From positions 29,068,001 to 29,132,000 of the forward strand of contig CM066993.1 of the NCBI GenBank assembly GCA_033977485.1: DNA of 64,000 nucleotides. The letters are read 5' to 3'. This document shows, piece after piece, positions 11,707-22,230 of the stretch (within the stretch, counting starts at the first letter, position 1; each line of letters begins with the position of its first letter). The position numbers were made by a program, and so were the translations under genes. The notes below the pieces were generated by a model. That model did not search any database and had not been told where the DNA came from. It saw nothing but the letters and a program-made list of their open reading frames with translations. This DNA is from Hydrangea macrophylla. Lineage: Eukaryota > Streptophyta > Magnoliopsida > Cornales > Hydrangeaceae.

Positions 11707-11756
11707 AGCTCGCTAGGTTGAAAACCCGAAAGGGCACCTAGGCAAAAGTTAGAGCT
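11707..11756 (+). ncRNA. GAAA-tetraloop hairpin module, copy 1
   Basis: Predicted three-helix RNA element: outer AGCTC/GAGCT (11707-11711 with 11752-11756), middle CTAGGT/ACCTAG (11713-11718 with 11736-11741) and inner CCC-GAAA-GGG (11725-11734). GNRA tetraloops are stable and often mediate tertiary contacts. The same module occurs at 12466, 44292 and 44389, and a shortened one at 12552. A role in genome packaging, dimerisation or translation of a non-autonomous element is possible, but this is inference. Confidence 0.6.
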
Positions 11757-12192
11757 AAAAAGGTATTGATTTCCAAGATCTGACCCTAGCCAGCCAAAAT
11801 GATTTTACAAATGAGAGAATTGTATGATTCAAGGTACATAAAAAAAAAGTGCCTAGATCATATTTCAAAGGCTTGGAACGGCCACACATAAATCCCGAAA
11901 GCTGACGTGCACATTCTGGAATTTTGAGATTATGATCGGAAGATCTCACATGAATCAACTATGTGAAAAAGGAAAATTGACTAGCTGGGCGAAAGTGAAA
12001 AGGAACAATCCTCAAAACAAAAGAAAAAGAAAAAGAAAAAAAAAAGAAAAAAGAAAAAGAAAAAGAAAATGAAAAGAAAGGGAGATGGAAACTGATTCCT
12101 CTCATTCAAGGCTACCACAAGTGACCTAAGTTTGAATTTCTTTGACAATTGGTTTGATAAACCCTCGCCCCTTTGTCCTTTCAAGCCTTGCT

Positions 12193-12440
12193 TGAACTAC
12201 GCTCGACCTGATTCCTACTCGGGGATACGTAGGCAACCACATCGGTTCGGTCGACACCATCATAATCAAACCAATTTCTTTCAAGGCCTTGCCTGAAATA
12301 CGCTCGACCTGATTCCCACTCGGGGATACGTAGGCAACCACATCGATTCGGTCGCTCCACCCACAAAAATAGCCCAATTTCTTTCGAGCTTCGACCCGAA
12401 CTACGTTGGACCTGATCCCCGTTCGAGGGTACGTAGGCAG
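12193..12440 (+). repeat. Three tandem GGGGATACGTAGGC modules in Tat-A
   Basis: Three copies at about 12193-12244, 12295-12345 and 12399-12440, spaced about 103 bp, share GAACTACGCTCGACCTGATT, CGGGGATACGTAGGCA and ACCACATCG. ATTCCC and GGGGAT can pair around the ACTC loop. Related copies lie in Tat-C at 45047 and 45150, and single copies sit near both polypurine tracts (about 15455 and 50535). The part 11757-12192 before it holds only A/G-rich low complexity (12010-12080) and weak backbone similarity. Confidence 0.65.
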
Positions 12441-12465
12441 ACTTTGAAAAAAAGAAAAGAAGGAT

Positions 12466-12515
12466 GGCTCGCTAGGTTGAAAATCCGAAAGGACGCCTAG
12501 GCAAAAGTTAGAGCT
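12466..12515 (+). ncRNA. GAAA-tetraloop hairpin module, copy 2
   Basis: Same fold as at 11707, with changes that keep pairing. The inner stem is UCC-GAAA-GGA instead of CCC-GAAA-GGG, a double change that restores the pair. The middle stem reads CTAGGT/GCCTAG (U-A changed to U-G), and the outer stem GGCTC/GAGCT keeps pairing through a G-U. Confidence 0.65.
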
Positions 12516-12551
12516 GAATCCAAGGTGAGCAATAACAAAAGAGAGAAAAAG

Positions 12552-12595
12552 GCTCGCTAGGTCACCTCACTAGTACCTAGGCAAAAGTTATGAGC
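12552..12595 (+). ncRNA. Hairpin module, shortened copy 3
   Basis: Keeps the outer GCTC/GAGC and middle CTAGGT/ACCTAG stems, and the linker CAAAAGTTA, but the inner GAAA hairpin is replaced by unrelated bases. It is either a decayed copy or a variant. Confidence 0.5.
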
Positions 12596-12651
12596 ATTTG
12601 AGAGATTAAAGTCACGGTCCTTGCCTCAAGCCGGAAATCACCTTCCACACT

Positions 12652-12850
12652 AGGGGCAAGCTTTGGCTACTCGCCTCGTTTGCCTAAATTTTACTCTCTA
12701 CCATTCATACAAGGGGCAAACTTCGGTCACCTACCTCGTTTGCCCAAAACCTCCAATGAACCTTCCTCCAAACTAGGGGCAAACTTCGGTCATTTACCTC
12801 GTTTGCCTACCGATCCCACTTCATGCCCTTCAAACTAGGGGCAAACTTCG
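12652..12850 (+). repeat. Four polypurine-tract-like hairpin repeats in Tat-A
   Basis: Copies at 12652-12684, 12712-12744, 12775-12807 and 12836-12850 start AGGGGCAAAC or close to it, and the first three end GTTTGCC; GGCAAAC and GTTTGCC can pair around a 15-16 base loop (one copy by G-U). The word AGGGGCAAAC is also the core of this element's own polypurine tract at 15632-15645, so the repeats look like internal copies of that signal. Confidence 0.6.
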
Positions 12851-13400
12851 TTTTCCACCCGATCCCTATACACCAATGGTAAGCCTTCAAGTCACAAACA
12901 TTGTCTTGAATAGATGGAAATGGAGCATCTTTTATTCTATAGCTAAGGTACTAATTCAAAGCACATCTTGGGAGAAGCAAAGAAATTCACTAGATCAGTA
13001 GGGAGGAATTTTCAAAAATAAGATTCACCATCAAAGTGATGCCACGTCAAGGTGAGAAGTAAACACAAAAGAGAAATGGTACATCACTTATGACAAGAGC
13101 ACATTAAGTTTTGGCAAGTCGAGCTTGTTTCACTTCAGAGTCGAATGTGTCGTCCTCGTGTGTCGATGTCTGTTAGTCGTCAAGTCTGTCGTAGTCTCAA
13201 ATAAGTGAGTTGATAGTGACTAATAATGAATTTTCCAAATAAAGTTATAAATTTTTTTTAAGAGTGTTCCAAGGACAATGCAAGCAGGAGTACCAAACAC
13301 TATTATTGCACTAGTCAAGGCGTCAGCACGAGAAGCGTCCAAACTTGGGGAAAATTTCATCCCTTTCCAAACTGCCAAATGTTAACCATCTTCGTTCATG
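12851..13400 (+). other. Tat-A backbone, second part
   Basis: No gene. It runs in parallel with Tat-C 45540-45960, for example TTTTATTCTATAGCTAAGGT, GCAAGCAGGAGT and AAACACTAT in the same order. This marks the last conserved block before the element-specific tandem repeats. Confidence 0.55.
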
Positions 13401-13770
13401 CAACATAAGTCCATGAGTGGCTGTAGATGATCTTCCTTTGTCCTAGTAACATAAGTCCATGAGTGGCTGTTGATCTTTCATCTTCGTTCATGCAACATAA
13501 GTCCATGAGTGGCTATTGATGAACTTCCTTTCTCCTAGTAACATAAGTCCATGAGTGGCTGCTGATCTTTCGTCTTTCTTCATGCAACATAAGACCATGA
13601 GTGGCTGTTGATGATCTTCTTTCATCCTAGCGACATAAGTCCATGAGTGGCTGTTGACCATCTTTCTTCGTTCATGCAACATAAGTCCATGAGTGGCTGT
13701 TGATGATCTTCTTTCATCCTAGCAACATAAGTCCATAAGTTGCTATTGATTATCACCTTCCGTCAGTGTC
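13401..13770 (+). repeat. 46 bp tandem repeat array
   Basis: Eight copies of a unit containing AACATAAGTCCATGAGTGGC, starting near 13402, 13448, 13494, 13540, 13586, 13632, 13678 and 13724. Alternate units end with TTCATGCAAC or TCCTAGTAAC, suggesting a 92 bp higher-order unit. A minus-strand open frame here is only repeat translation. The stretch 13771-14066 after it holds no recognisable feature. Confidence 0.85.
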
Positions 13771-14066
13771 AATCAACCCGAAATCATGTCACAAATGTTC
13801 TTCATCCGCTACTGAATTACTCTATTCGGAGTGCAACCATTCTTTCCCCAGTCCAATCTTCTCATCAAAGTCGTTCCCAGCAGAGCAACATTAGAAAAGT
13901 GTCTTGAACGAATATGGTGTGTCTCAATCAAGACCACTGAAGGAACCACCTTCATCCCTAGCAGAGTCACTTTACCCCCAGTAGATTGACAAAGTTTCAT
14001 CCCCAGCAGGCATATTAATTCGTCAGTTCTTTTGATCATAGTTAGTCAAACCGTTGGTTCAATCCT

Positions 14067-14940
14067 GACAGTCACAGTAGTTCACTGTCGACTTGTCATC
14101 TCGATTTGTACATTGTCAGTTTAATCCTGACAGTCACAGTAGTTCACTGTCGACTCGTCATCTCGATTCGTACATCATTAGTTCAATCCTGACAGTCACA
14201 GTAGTTCACTGTCGACTCGTCATCTCGATTCATACATTGGCAGTGCAATCCTGACAGTCACAGTAATTCACTGTCAACTCGTCATCTCGATTTGTGCATC
14301 GTCAGTTCAATCCTGACAGTCACAGTAGTTCACTGTCGACTCGTCATCTTGATTCATACATTGTCAGTGCAATCCTGACAGTCACAGTAGTTCACTGTCG
14401 ACTCGTCATCTCGATTCGTACATCGGCAGTTCAATCCCGACAGTCATAGTAGTTCACTGTCGACTCGTCATCTCGATTAGTACATCGTTAGTCCAATCCA
14501 TGATAGTCATAGTAGTTCACTGTCGACTTATCATCTCGATTCGTACATCGTCAATCCATGACAATCACAGTTCAATCCCGACAGTCACAGTAGTTCACTG
14601 TCGACTCGCCATCTTAATTAGTACATCGTCAGTTCAATCCATGACAGTCACAGTAGTTCACTGCCGACTCGTCATCATCGTCAGTCCTTCTAATCACGGT
14701 TAGTCCAACTGTTGATCTAATCCATGACAGTCACAGTAGTTCACTGTCGACTCGTCATCATCAGTCCAATCCATGATAGTCACAGTAGTTCACTGTTGAC
14801 TCATCACCTTAATTAGTGCATGGTCAGTTCTTCTGATCACGGTTAGTCCAACTGTTGGTCTAATCCATGACAGTCACAGTAGTTCACTGACTACTCGTCA
14901 TCTCGATTCGTGCATCGTCAGTTCATTAGTCATCATTAGT
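14067..14940 (+). repeat. About 62 bp tandem repeat array with hairpin core
   Basis: About 13 copies, starting at 14067 and 14129 and continuing to about 14890, of a unit with GACAGTCACAGTAGTTCACT, then GTCGACTCGTCATCTCGATT and CGTACATCGTCAGTTCAATC. GACAGT can pair with ACTGTC, or ACAGT (offset by 7) with the same ACTGT, giving two competing hairpins. Units vary from 48 to 85 bp toward the 3' end. It has the form of a satellite seed inside an LTR element, as is known for some Ogre and Retand elements. Confidence 0.85.
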
Positions 14941-15631
14941 TTATCTAAATGTGTTGTGTTCATCGTTGTCATTCAAATTCTTGGGCTTCTATGTCCATTA
15001 ATGGTGCTTCTGTATTCGTCGCTTGACATCTCTGGTTTTCATCACTTGAATTCTTAGGGTTTCTGTGTCCAGGATTTCCATGTCCATCGGTTATCTGTCA
15101 AAGTTCATCTTTGATTAACGTCCTCTGGGACCCCACATTTGATTACATTCGCTTGCGAAGCACACTTTCCAAAATTTAGAAGTTTGCTCTAATACCCAGG
15201 GTCTTCACACCTTGGTATCCCTATTCAGGTCAATAACTGCATCACAGTCAGAAACACTAGCACAATAAGTTCACTCGGAGTGGCACACACCTCACAACAC
15301 CAACTCATACTAGGATCAGAACACTAGGCATGATAGGACTCATGACATAATTCATATCACATCTATGCATTGCATATCATCCTCATAGCATAGCATCTGC
15401 CTGTCTCGTTGTGCATGTGTGATTTGCTCCTTTGTGCCCTGAACTATGTCTTGGTCTGATTCTCTTTGGGATACATAGGCAGCTCATGCAGAGCACGACC
15501 AGCACTGGCCTCAGCATCATCGCATCTTTTGCAACACTTTTTTTTATCCTAAATCTATAGCCTCCAAAAGACTTGTCTCTTCAAAGCTTTGGCACTCGCT
15601 TGCGACATGCGTTGCCTCGCAAGTTCATACC
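14941..15631 (+). other. Tat-A region before the polypurine tract
   Basis: No gene. Conserved again with Tat-C (50360-50718): TTGGTCTGATTC, GGGATACATAGGCAGCTCAT, GCACGACC. This end module precedes the polypurine tract in both elements. Confidence 0.55.
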
Positions 15632-15645
15632 AAAGAGGGGCAAAC
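15632..15645 (+). other. Tat-A polypurine tract
   Basis: AAAGAGGGGCAAAC directly precedes the 3' LTR start TGTAGACACC. Purine-rich and correctly placed as the plus-strand primer. Confidence 0.75.
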
Positions 15646-18600
15646 TGTAGACACCCCATTTTGTCGGCTATCAGATTTAGGAGACCCATAGCTTGGTGGT
15701 TCACAATGATTGAAAAAGACTCAAAAGGACTCCTGGAAATTAACTATATTTCTCAAAATGCTCAGAATGACCAAAATACCCTTGAAAGCCCGAAAACTCC
15801 CAGATTTGGTCTAAAAGTTCTGGAAACATGCTATGTTGTAAGAAAAGTAAAAAAAAAATGAGTTTTTAATTAAAATCAGATGAAATTGTCAGCTCCCAGA
15901 GACCCCCGGAAGTCCCGGAAGTTCCCGGAAAGTCCCCGTTGACCGGTTTGACCAGGTTTGACCAAGTTTGACCGAAAATGTCCAAATTCTCCGAAATCAT
16001 TCTAGATCATGTGGAAAGTATTAAAATGAGTTTTAAAAGAAAATCGAGCGAAAACGTCGGCTCCTGGGAGCTCCCAGAGGTTTCCAGAATTTCTCGGGAA
16101 TCCCAGGTTTGACCAGAATTTGACTTTAGAACCAGAGCGCCATAACAATTTTCAAATGTTTTTCATGAATACTAGAGGTTAATAGCTTTCCAACGATATA
16201 TCGCGTATAATTTTCGGATTTAAAACGAGTTTATTGTGAATTTCCGAAGGCGAAAAAGGCGATGAAATCGTCTTTTATCGCAAATACTGCAAAACTTTTC
16301 AAAGTGACCTATCCCTGAATTATTTTTTATGTAAAATAGACTCCATTACCTTTCCAACGGTATATCACAACCTCAATTCGAAGTTCGTATGCATTTTCTG
16401 TGAATTTCGGACGAAATAGGGCCTTTTTGTGAATACTGAAACCTTTGGGGGCCTAAATACAATTATCTGGACGAAAGAGGAGTAGTGCCGCCATGGCACT
16501 GGCCCACTGCCATTGCGACACAGGCCCAGTGCCGCTGCAGCACTCTCCTCCAGAACAGTATGTTTTTGTAATTTCTTTTGGGGGTCCAATTTGATTAAAT
16601 AAAAACCAAAACGATGTAGTTTTATGTTTTCAGTTGTTTTGGACCAATGGGAGTACTTCTAAAACTCCAAAACCACCCCAAATAAACCTATGTAAACCCC
16701 CCATTGCTCTTCATTTTGGGGGGGGGGGGGGCAAGTACAAAGCTTGACAAAGTTGTAGAGAGACAGAGATAGATTTAGAAGTGAGAAAGGAGCTTCCTCC
16801 TACAATTTTTCTATAGAAAGTGAGTTCCAATCTTGTTTTCCTCTACCATTCTTCTATATACTTAATCATCAATACACCCAATCACCATTTCTCTAAGCAT
16901 TTTTGAGTTAAGAAGCTACTTCCATGTCCAAATGTCTATATCTATGAGTGAAACACTAAGCTACAAGTCCAATATCATATTGATTATCATCTATTGATTT
17001 GTTCATTTGCTTGCTTATATACAATGTTCATCTCTTCTTACCTCATTTCTTTTTTATTTTCTTTATTTACTTACTAGTTCATCGTCATCTAGATGATGAC
17101 ATGAAGTTTGAGGTGAGTGAATCCTTATGGATAGTAGCTCTTGACCTCAAAAACATGTTTGATAGATGATGATTATAACTTCAATACCTCCAAGGTATCC
17201 TTGAAGTTTGAGGTGAGTGAATCCTTATGGATAGTAGCTCTTGACCTCAAAAACATGTTTGATAGATGATGATTATAACTTCAATACCTCCAAGGTATCC
17301 TTGAAGTTATGTTCAAATAAAAATGAATCTCTCCAATAATATTGGGGGTTCTTGATGATGAGTTTGATGTTGATATTCCAAGAGGTTATAATCTCTATTT
17401 GATGTTGAAAATATACTTTCAAAACCTTTATTTCAAAACCACTCTTAAAACCCCTCATTTTGATCCCAAGAAAGAAAACACTAGTTTTCCCCAAAATCTT
17501 CAAAAATAGTGAGTCAAAACAGTGAGTGATCTGAGTTCAAAGATTTCTCTAGAACTCAATACTCAATGTATGGATGCAAGACCACTTGGAAAGTCTTCCT
17601 AACTCATTAGAGAACACCCACGATTTTTGGTTTGACTTGAAAATACTTGAAAATGGTCCATTTGGACCCAAACATTCCCTCCAAATATTTTGTTTTTGCT
17701 GTCACAGCTGCTTGGTCTGATTTCAACTTGTTTTACAGGAAACGTTTCCAACAAGTGTGGTCTCAACTTATTTTTCCCTTGAACTTCAATGTCTTAGGGA
17801 ACTTTCGGTATAAAATGGGCCTCTAGATCCTCTGTTTTCATTTTCTAAGAGTTTTTAACATTTCAGTCGACAGTACGAACTCTGTTTCTGAGTAACCTCT
17901 ATTGTTTATATGATTTCTCTCAATCTGTGATAGTTATTAAAGATTGACTTTTTGGGTTGTGTTCTAGACACAATAAGGAATATCTCCATAAAAAAGCATG
18001 CATTGAAAATATTCCTAACCCCTCTTTTCAGTTTTCAAAATATCATGTTACTGTTTTTTCCATTATTCATAGCAAGCACACTTTTACTTCCCCCCATTGA
18101 TTTGATGCTTACATGCACTCCAAATTAGCTCATGTCTTAGGAAGTGGTTAATACTACATTTGTACATATCCCATGATGATTTCCTTCATTCATTCATACA
18201 CATTCTAGACTTCTAAGTCATTCTAGGAATCCATGAACACAAAGCACACTACAACCTTGGCACACTCTAGATACATACATTACATCCATGCAAAGATTTG
18301 GGGTTTTTACAACTCCTAATCTAAGAAGATTATAAGGAATGATAATGATCACACGTTCATGCTTCCCCTCAATCTAATCCTCCTTTCTCATCCGTCCTGG
18401 GGATTGAGAGATCTTCTTTTCTCAAAGATTAACATGCAACATACTAGCTTGCTAAGCATATTTTGATTTCTTTGATTTTTTTTTTGTTTCAAGAACAATT
18501 CATGTCCCCTTAGATTAGGAAAACTTTATTACTTGATATGTGATTAGACGATTTTTCCTAGGTTTATTCGTGTGATCTTTCACTTTGCATTGTGTGATAC

Positions 18601-19001
18601 TTGGCTTAGATCTTGTGAATCATATTTTATCTTTAGATCTTCCATTTCAAGTTTCTTATGTGATGTAATATACTATCATAGTATTAATTGTCGAACCATA
18701 CATAGTATAAGATGATTATTTGGATGCTAATTGAGGCCCGTCGAAAGACGGGGCGAGTTGAGGGTGTTTTAGTCGCGACAAAGGCTCCTTCCTCTCTCGT
18801 ACCAATACCCCGAGCCAAGTTCTTTGGTTATGAAGGGCCGGTGCCCTTTATCCATTTGGGTGAGTCAAAATTAGGTTTCTTGGTTCCTTAAAGACTAAGT
18901 GGCGTCTCTGTATCTGTTTTCAATAGACCATTTTCTCTTTCTTTGATCAAGATCAAATTTCAAACAAAAACAAGCAAGTAGTGGAAACCTGCGTGTCCAC
19001 A
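15646..19001 (+). repeat. Tat-A 3' LTR
   Basis: LTR of 3356 bp, homologous throughout to 5575-8828. The extra length is nearly all a tandem duplication of 100 bp (17103-17202 and 17203-17302). It has a longer G run at 16719 and a mutated TATA box. The right flank resumes the LRR pseudogene on the minus strand. Confidence 0.9.
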
Positions 19002-19243
19002 GCGGGTAATCCTCTTTCTCCAATAGATACCATATTTGGATAATTAGAGACAAATAAGTGATGTCATATTTTGGAGCCCACCATGTCCCGAAAGGGATTC
19101 CAAGTTTTTTGATCTACTAATTTGGAGAGAGCAAATCTTAGGAAAGAAGCCTAAAGGAAAAGATTTGAGGGAATCACAACTTCTTCCCATTATTGTCAAG
19201 TCTTGAAGAAACTTGTAATAATGTTGGCATCATCAGATAGTGG
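19002..19243 (-). pseudogene. CC-NBS-LRR resistance gene, LRR fragment (proximal part)
   Basis: Minus-strand continuation of the LRR pseudogene at 5262-5574. Reading from 19243 downward gives MGRSCDSLKSFPLGFFPKIC, then SLQISRSKNLESL, NMTSLICL; after a one-base shift it gives YPNMVSIGERGLP, which runs straight into the PAP...IRIWSCKKL stretch across Tat-A. So the two pieces were one gene before the 13.4 kb insertion. Its upstream side is cut at 19243 by a copia LTR. The rest of the gene (N-terminal LRRs, NB-ARC, coiled coil) would be expected further right on the minus strand but is not in the window. Confidence 0.8.
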
Positions 19244-21178
19244 TGTTGGAATTAATTTTGTTTACTGTAAATTTGGAATTAATCATCTTTCCCAACTTTA
19301 TGTGGTCCATATAATAATATATGTCTAACAAGGATATAACTAGGAAAGTCTATGTTGATAAGGATTATGGCAGAATTAGTTTCTAATGCAAGTCTATTAT
19401 GATGGAAGGTAGAAACTAAGTCCTATTAGGAATTGTGTCCTCTCTCTCCGTATAAATATGTAGGTGGTTCCATCAGAAGCGTAAAACAGGTATGAATACA
19501 CAAAATACACATTAAGAAGGGTTTATACGGCAAGATGGAGAAATCCAAAGTCCAGACTTCGTATATTGCAAAGTCTGATCCTCCATCTCCAAAATCAATC
19601 GTACAAGAAAGAAGATCTTCCGTTTTCTCAAGATTTAGTGCTATGGATCAAGGTATGTAATTTATTGTTTTACCGTTCTTGATGTTGTGAGATCATGAAG
19701 ATCAAGATCTTAGGGATTTATGATTTATGTCTTGTTAGATTTAGGTTTATGTGATTGTATGTTTCCGCCTTTAGTATTTAGGGTAAATATCACCTAGACC
19801 CCCTGAGGTTTGCCCTGATCACACATACCATTCCTCACGTTTCACATATCACATCTACCACCCTTGTCATTTAATGGACTTAAACGGAAGTTACGAAAAA
19901 TGTCAAATGCCCAACATACCCTTACTGTTCATCTTCTTCTGCCCCCAGAATTCCATTCCTTTTCTTTTTCACTTTCTTTTTCCTCCTCTTTCCATAAAAT
20001 CACCACCATGGAACTCCTCCCACCATGAAATTAGAAAAATTAAAGGGATGAAATTAGAAAATTTTGAGAAAATGGATGAACTCCTCAAGAAATCACCAAA
20101 TGGGTCTGAAATTAAACTCCCAAACTTCTCTTCTTTAACCTCTTGGGTCCCAATGTAAAATTCCAAAATGGGTTTGAAATTAAACCCCCAAACCCTCACA
20201 TATAGCACTGCTCTCTTTCTCTCTCAAGAGTGTTCGTCACTGCCCAATTCCACGGTCACCACTGCTGATCACCGCCGCCGACAAGCTTGGGGAACTTTGA
20301 CTGCTCCACTACCTCCCCCTAATCGTCAATCTTTGCCAGGAAAGGGGATTATTGATTGTTGTGTTCTAGCAGAGAGAGAATTTAGAGATATTAGAGGGTA
20401 AAGTTAGGGTTTTGATAACTTATTGAAGCTTTATCGGAGGGTGAATTTAGATCTATATATATTTACACACACACACACACATATACGTATATAGATACAC
20501 ACAAGTATATATATACACCTGTAATGAATATGAAAACAACAAATCGTCAAGTCTGTGCTCACTTGAATTTGTAATTTGAGAGTTCATTAATGGGCTCTTA
20601 ATTAATGGTTCAAACACCCTCCAATTGAAAAGTGGGTCTATTCGACACCCTCCATTTGAGAGTGCATTCTAATTGAGAAATTGATCTTTCTCGAATTTGG
20701 TCATTGTCTACATACACACACATATGTATATATATACATATACCTATATACATTTGAATTGAAAGAGAATTGGATCACTAAAATTTGATTTTTTATTTTG
20801 GGGTTTGCTTGTAGTGATGTTGCCTTCTTAATTCATGTATGATATATATACATATATATATATATATTTATGGGCAAGAGGAACTGAGGAAGTGAGGAAG
20901 AAGAACTGAGGAAGTGAGGAAGAAGAATAAGATGTACAGTAGAAGCAAATTGGGGATTGGAAAGGGTAGTTTTGGTATTAAATAATTTTTAAATGAAGTC
21001 AACAAAATTCTGTTAGTCAAACTATTGTAACTTTAATAGAGGGGAGGTATCCGATACTTCTAATCTATGATAAGGGAGTTCAGTGTGATATTCAAAACGT
21101 GAGAGGTGACGAGTGTGATCGAGTCAAACCTCAAGGGAGGAAGATAATATTTACCCTAGAATTTATGAATTTCTAACA
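19244..21178 (+). repeat. Copia-B LTR (interrupted by a MULE)
   Basis: Starts TGTTGGAATTAATTTTG and ends TTTCTAACA at 21178. It is followed two bases later by TAGTATCAGAGC, a one-base variant of the initiator-Met tRNA primer site TGGTATCAGAGC. A TATA box (CGTATAAATATG, about 19460) lies inside. Without the 1.38 kb insertion the LTR is about 550 bp. No second LTR and no coding part are found in the window, so the element is truncated or its remainder was displaced. Confidence 0.7.
19781..21156. mobile_element. Mutator-like non-autonomous element
   Basis: A 1376 bp element with long imperfect terminal inverted repeats. The left end is GGGTAAATATCACCTAGACC; the right end reverse complemented is GGGTAAATATTATCTTCCTC, and both continue with similar words (GAGGTTTG, GATCACAC, CTCACGTTT). 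It is flanked by nine bases TAGTATTTA (left) and TAGAATTTA (right), one mismatch, the 9 bp duplication typical of Mutator. No transposase is encoded. Two short plus-strand frames at 19874-20400 match nothing I know; captured host sequence cannot be excluded. CA/TA microsatellites lie at about 20465-20515 and 20838-20872. Confidence 0.85.
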
Positions 21179-22230
21179 TGTAGTATCAGAGCTTAGGGTT
21201 TATTAATCAAATGATTCTCCAATGTTACTGTTTATAATTGAAATCTTTAAAGGGCCTAAAAGTTTTAGAAAAATAGTTTTATCATTATTTAGGACTATGT
21301 ATGAAAAGTCGACTTTCTCAGAAATTAATGAAATTCGGATAGTTTATTGGAAACATTGAAATAAACAAAACCAATTGATATGCAATTGCCTATGTCACTT
21401 TTTAGCCTTCCGATATCGTTTAAGCCCTGAAATGGTCGAATTTCCCGTTTATGGTAATAATGTAAACATCCATATCTCTCTCTAGAATCTTGATTTTTAA
21501 GTTTCGTCAATTGTTTTGAGAACCTACAATCAAACTTTATGTTTCTATAGTGCTAACTCAAAATTTATCTTTTTTGAAATTTTTTTTATTCATTTCAATT
21601 TTATGTATTAAAACTATTAAAATGCCAGTTTATCTTTTAAAGGCTATTTTAATACTCATGAATGTATGGTTTGGTGTTCACCATAGTGCTCAAATCCATG
21701 ATTATCTCCCAAATTAAATATGATAATATCTTTACTAATCATATTATCCGTTCCATATGTGATAATATCTTCCATATATAATATCTTGACAATATGTATC
21801 CTTATCTCAATAGATGAATATTTATCAACTATTTAGGGAGATTATATAGTGATAATGTTCCAAAAGTGAACCCCATCATATAATCCCAAAAAGGTAGCAT
21901 GAACTGCTCGATTAAAATGAGGTGTTTTGCCCGAATGAAGGTTGACTGGCCAAATGGACAGCCCGATTGATCACATTACCACCTCATTACGGTGATAGCC
22001 CGAATTGGTGTTTCACTTTAAAGAAACACTGAATTATCCATGTGCATGGCCCACCAATGATATTGCCAAATAAGGGATTCAAGACGATGATATGATAATG
22101 GCTTAGGCCCAAACTGTTAATCTAAATGGTCATCTGATAGGCCCAAAACATACTTGCCAAAGCCCAAGCTGAATAAAGAAGCCAAAATTAGGACCAAAAT
22201 GCCTTGGTAGTTGGCACTTGCATGGTTAGT
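21179..22230. other. AT-rich noncoding DNA left of Tat-B
   Basis: After the Copia-B primer site no gag or pol is found. The part 21900-22230 has repeated words such as GCCCGAAT and CAGCCCGATTG, also present right of Tat-B (35330-35900), consistent with one sequence split by Tat-B. The word GGTGTTCACCATAGTGCTC at 21672 recurs as GGTGTTCACCACAGTGCCC at 36034. Confidence 0.5.

Larger units (their letters stand above)
5575..19001 (+). mobile_element. Tat-A: non-autonomous Tat/Ogre-like LTR retrotransposon
   Basis: A 13.4 kb element with two long LTRs (5575-8828, 15646-19001), a primer-binding site at 8832, a polypurine tract before 15646, and an interior with a broken gag but no protease, RT, RNase H or integrase. 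LTRs begin TGTAGACACCCC and end GTGTCCACA. Flanking 5-mers are GCTGG (left) and GCGGG (right), a target duplication with one change. The gag remnant and the LTR and primer-site style place it near the Tat/Ogre group of Ty3/gypsy. Elements with only gag have been described in plants; this one fits that idea and would need pol proteins in trans. It splits an LRR pseudogene. Confidence 0.9.

Noticed and set aside
13401..14940. CRISPR array
   Set aside because: The units are contiguous tandem repeats without unique spacers, inside a plant retrotransposon; there are no cas genes.
19874..20401. Captured gene in the Mutator-like element
   Set aside because: Two short frames with no recognisable domain; kept only as a possibility to test.
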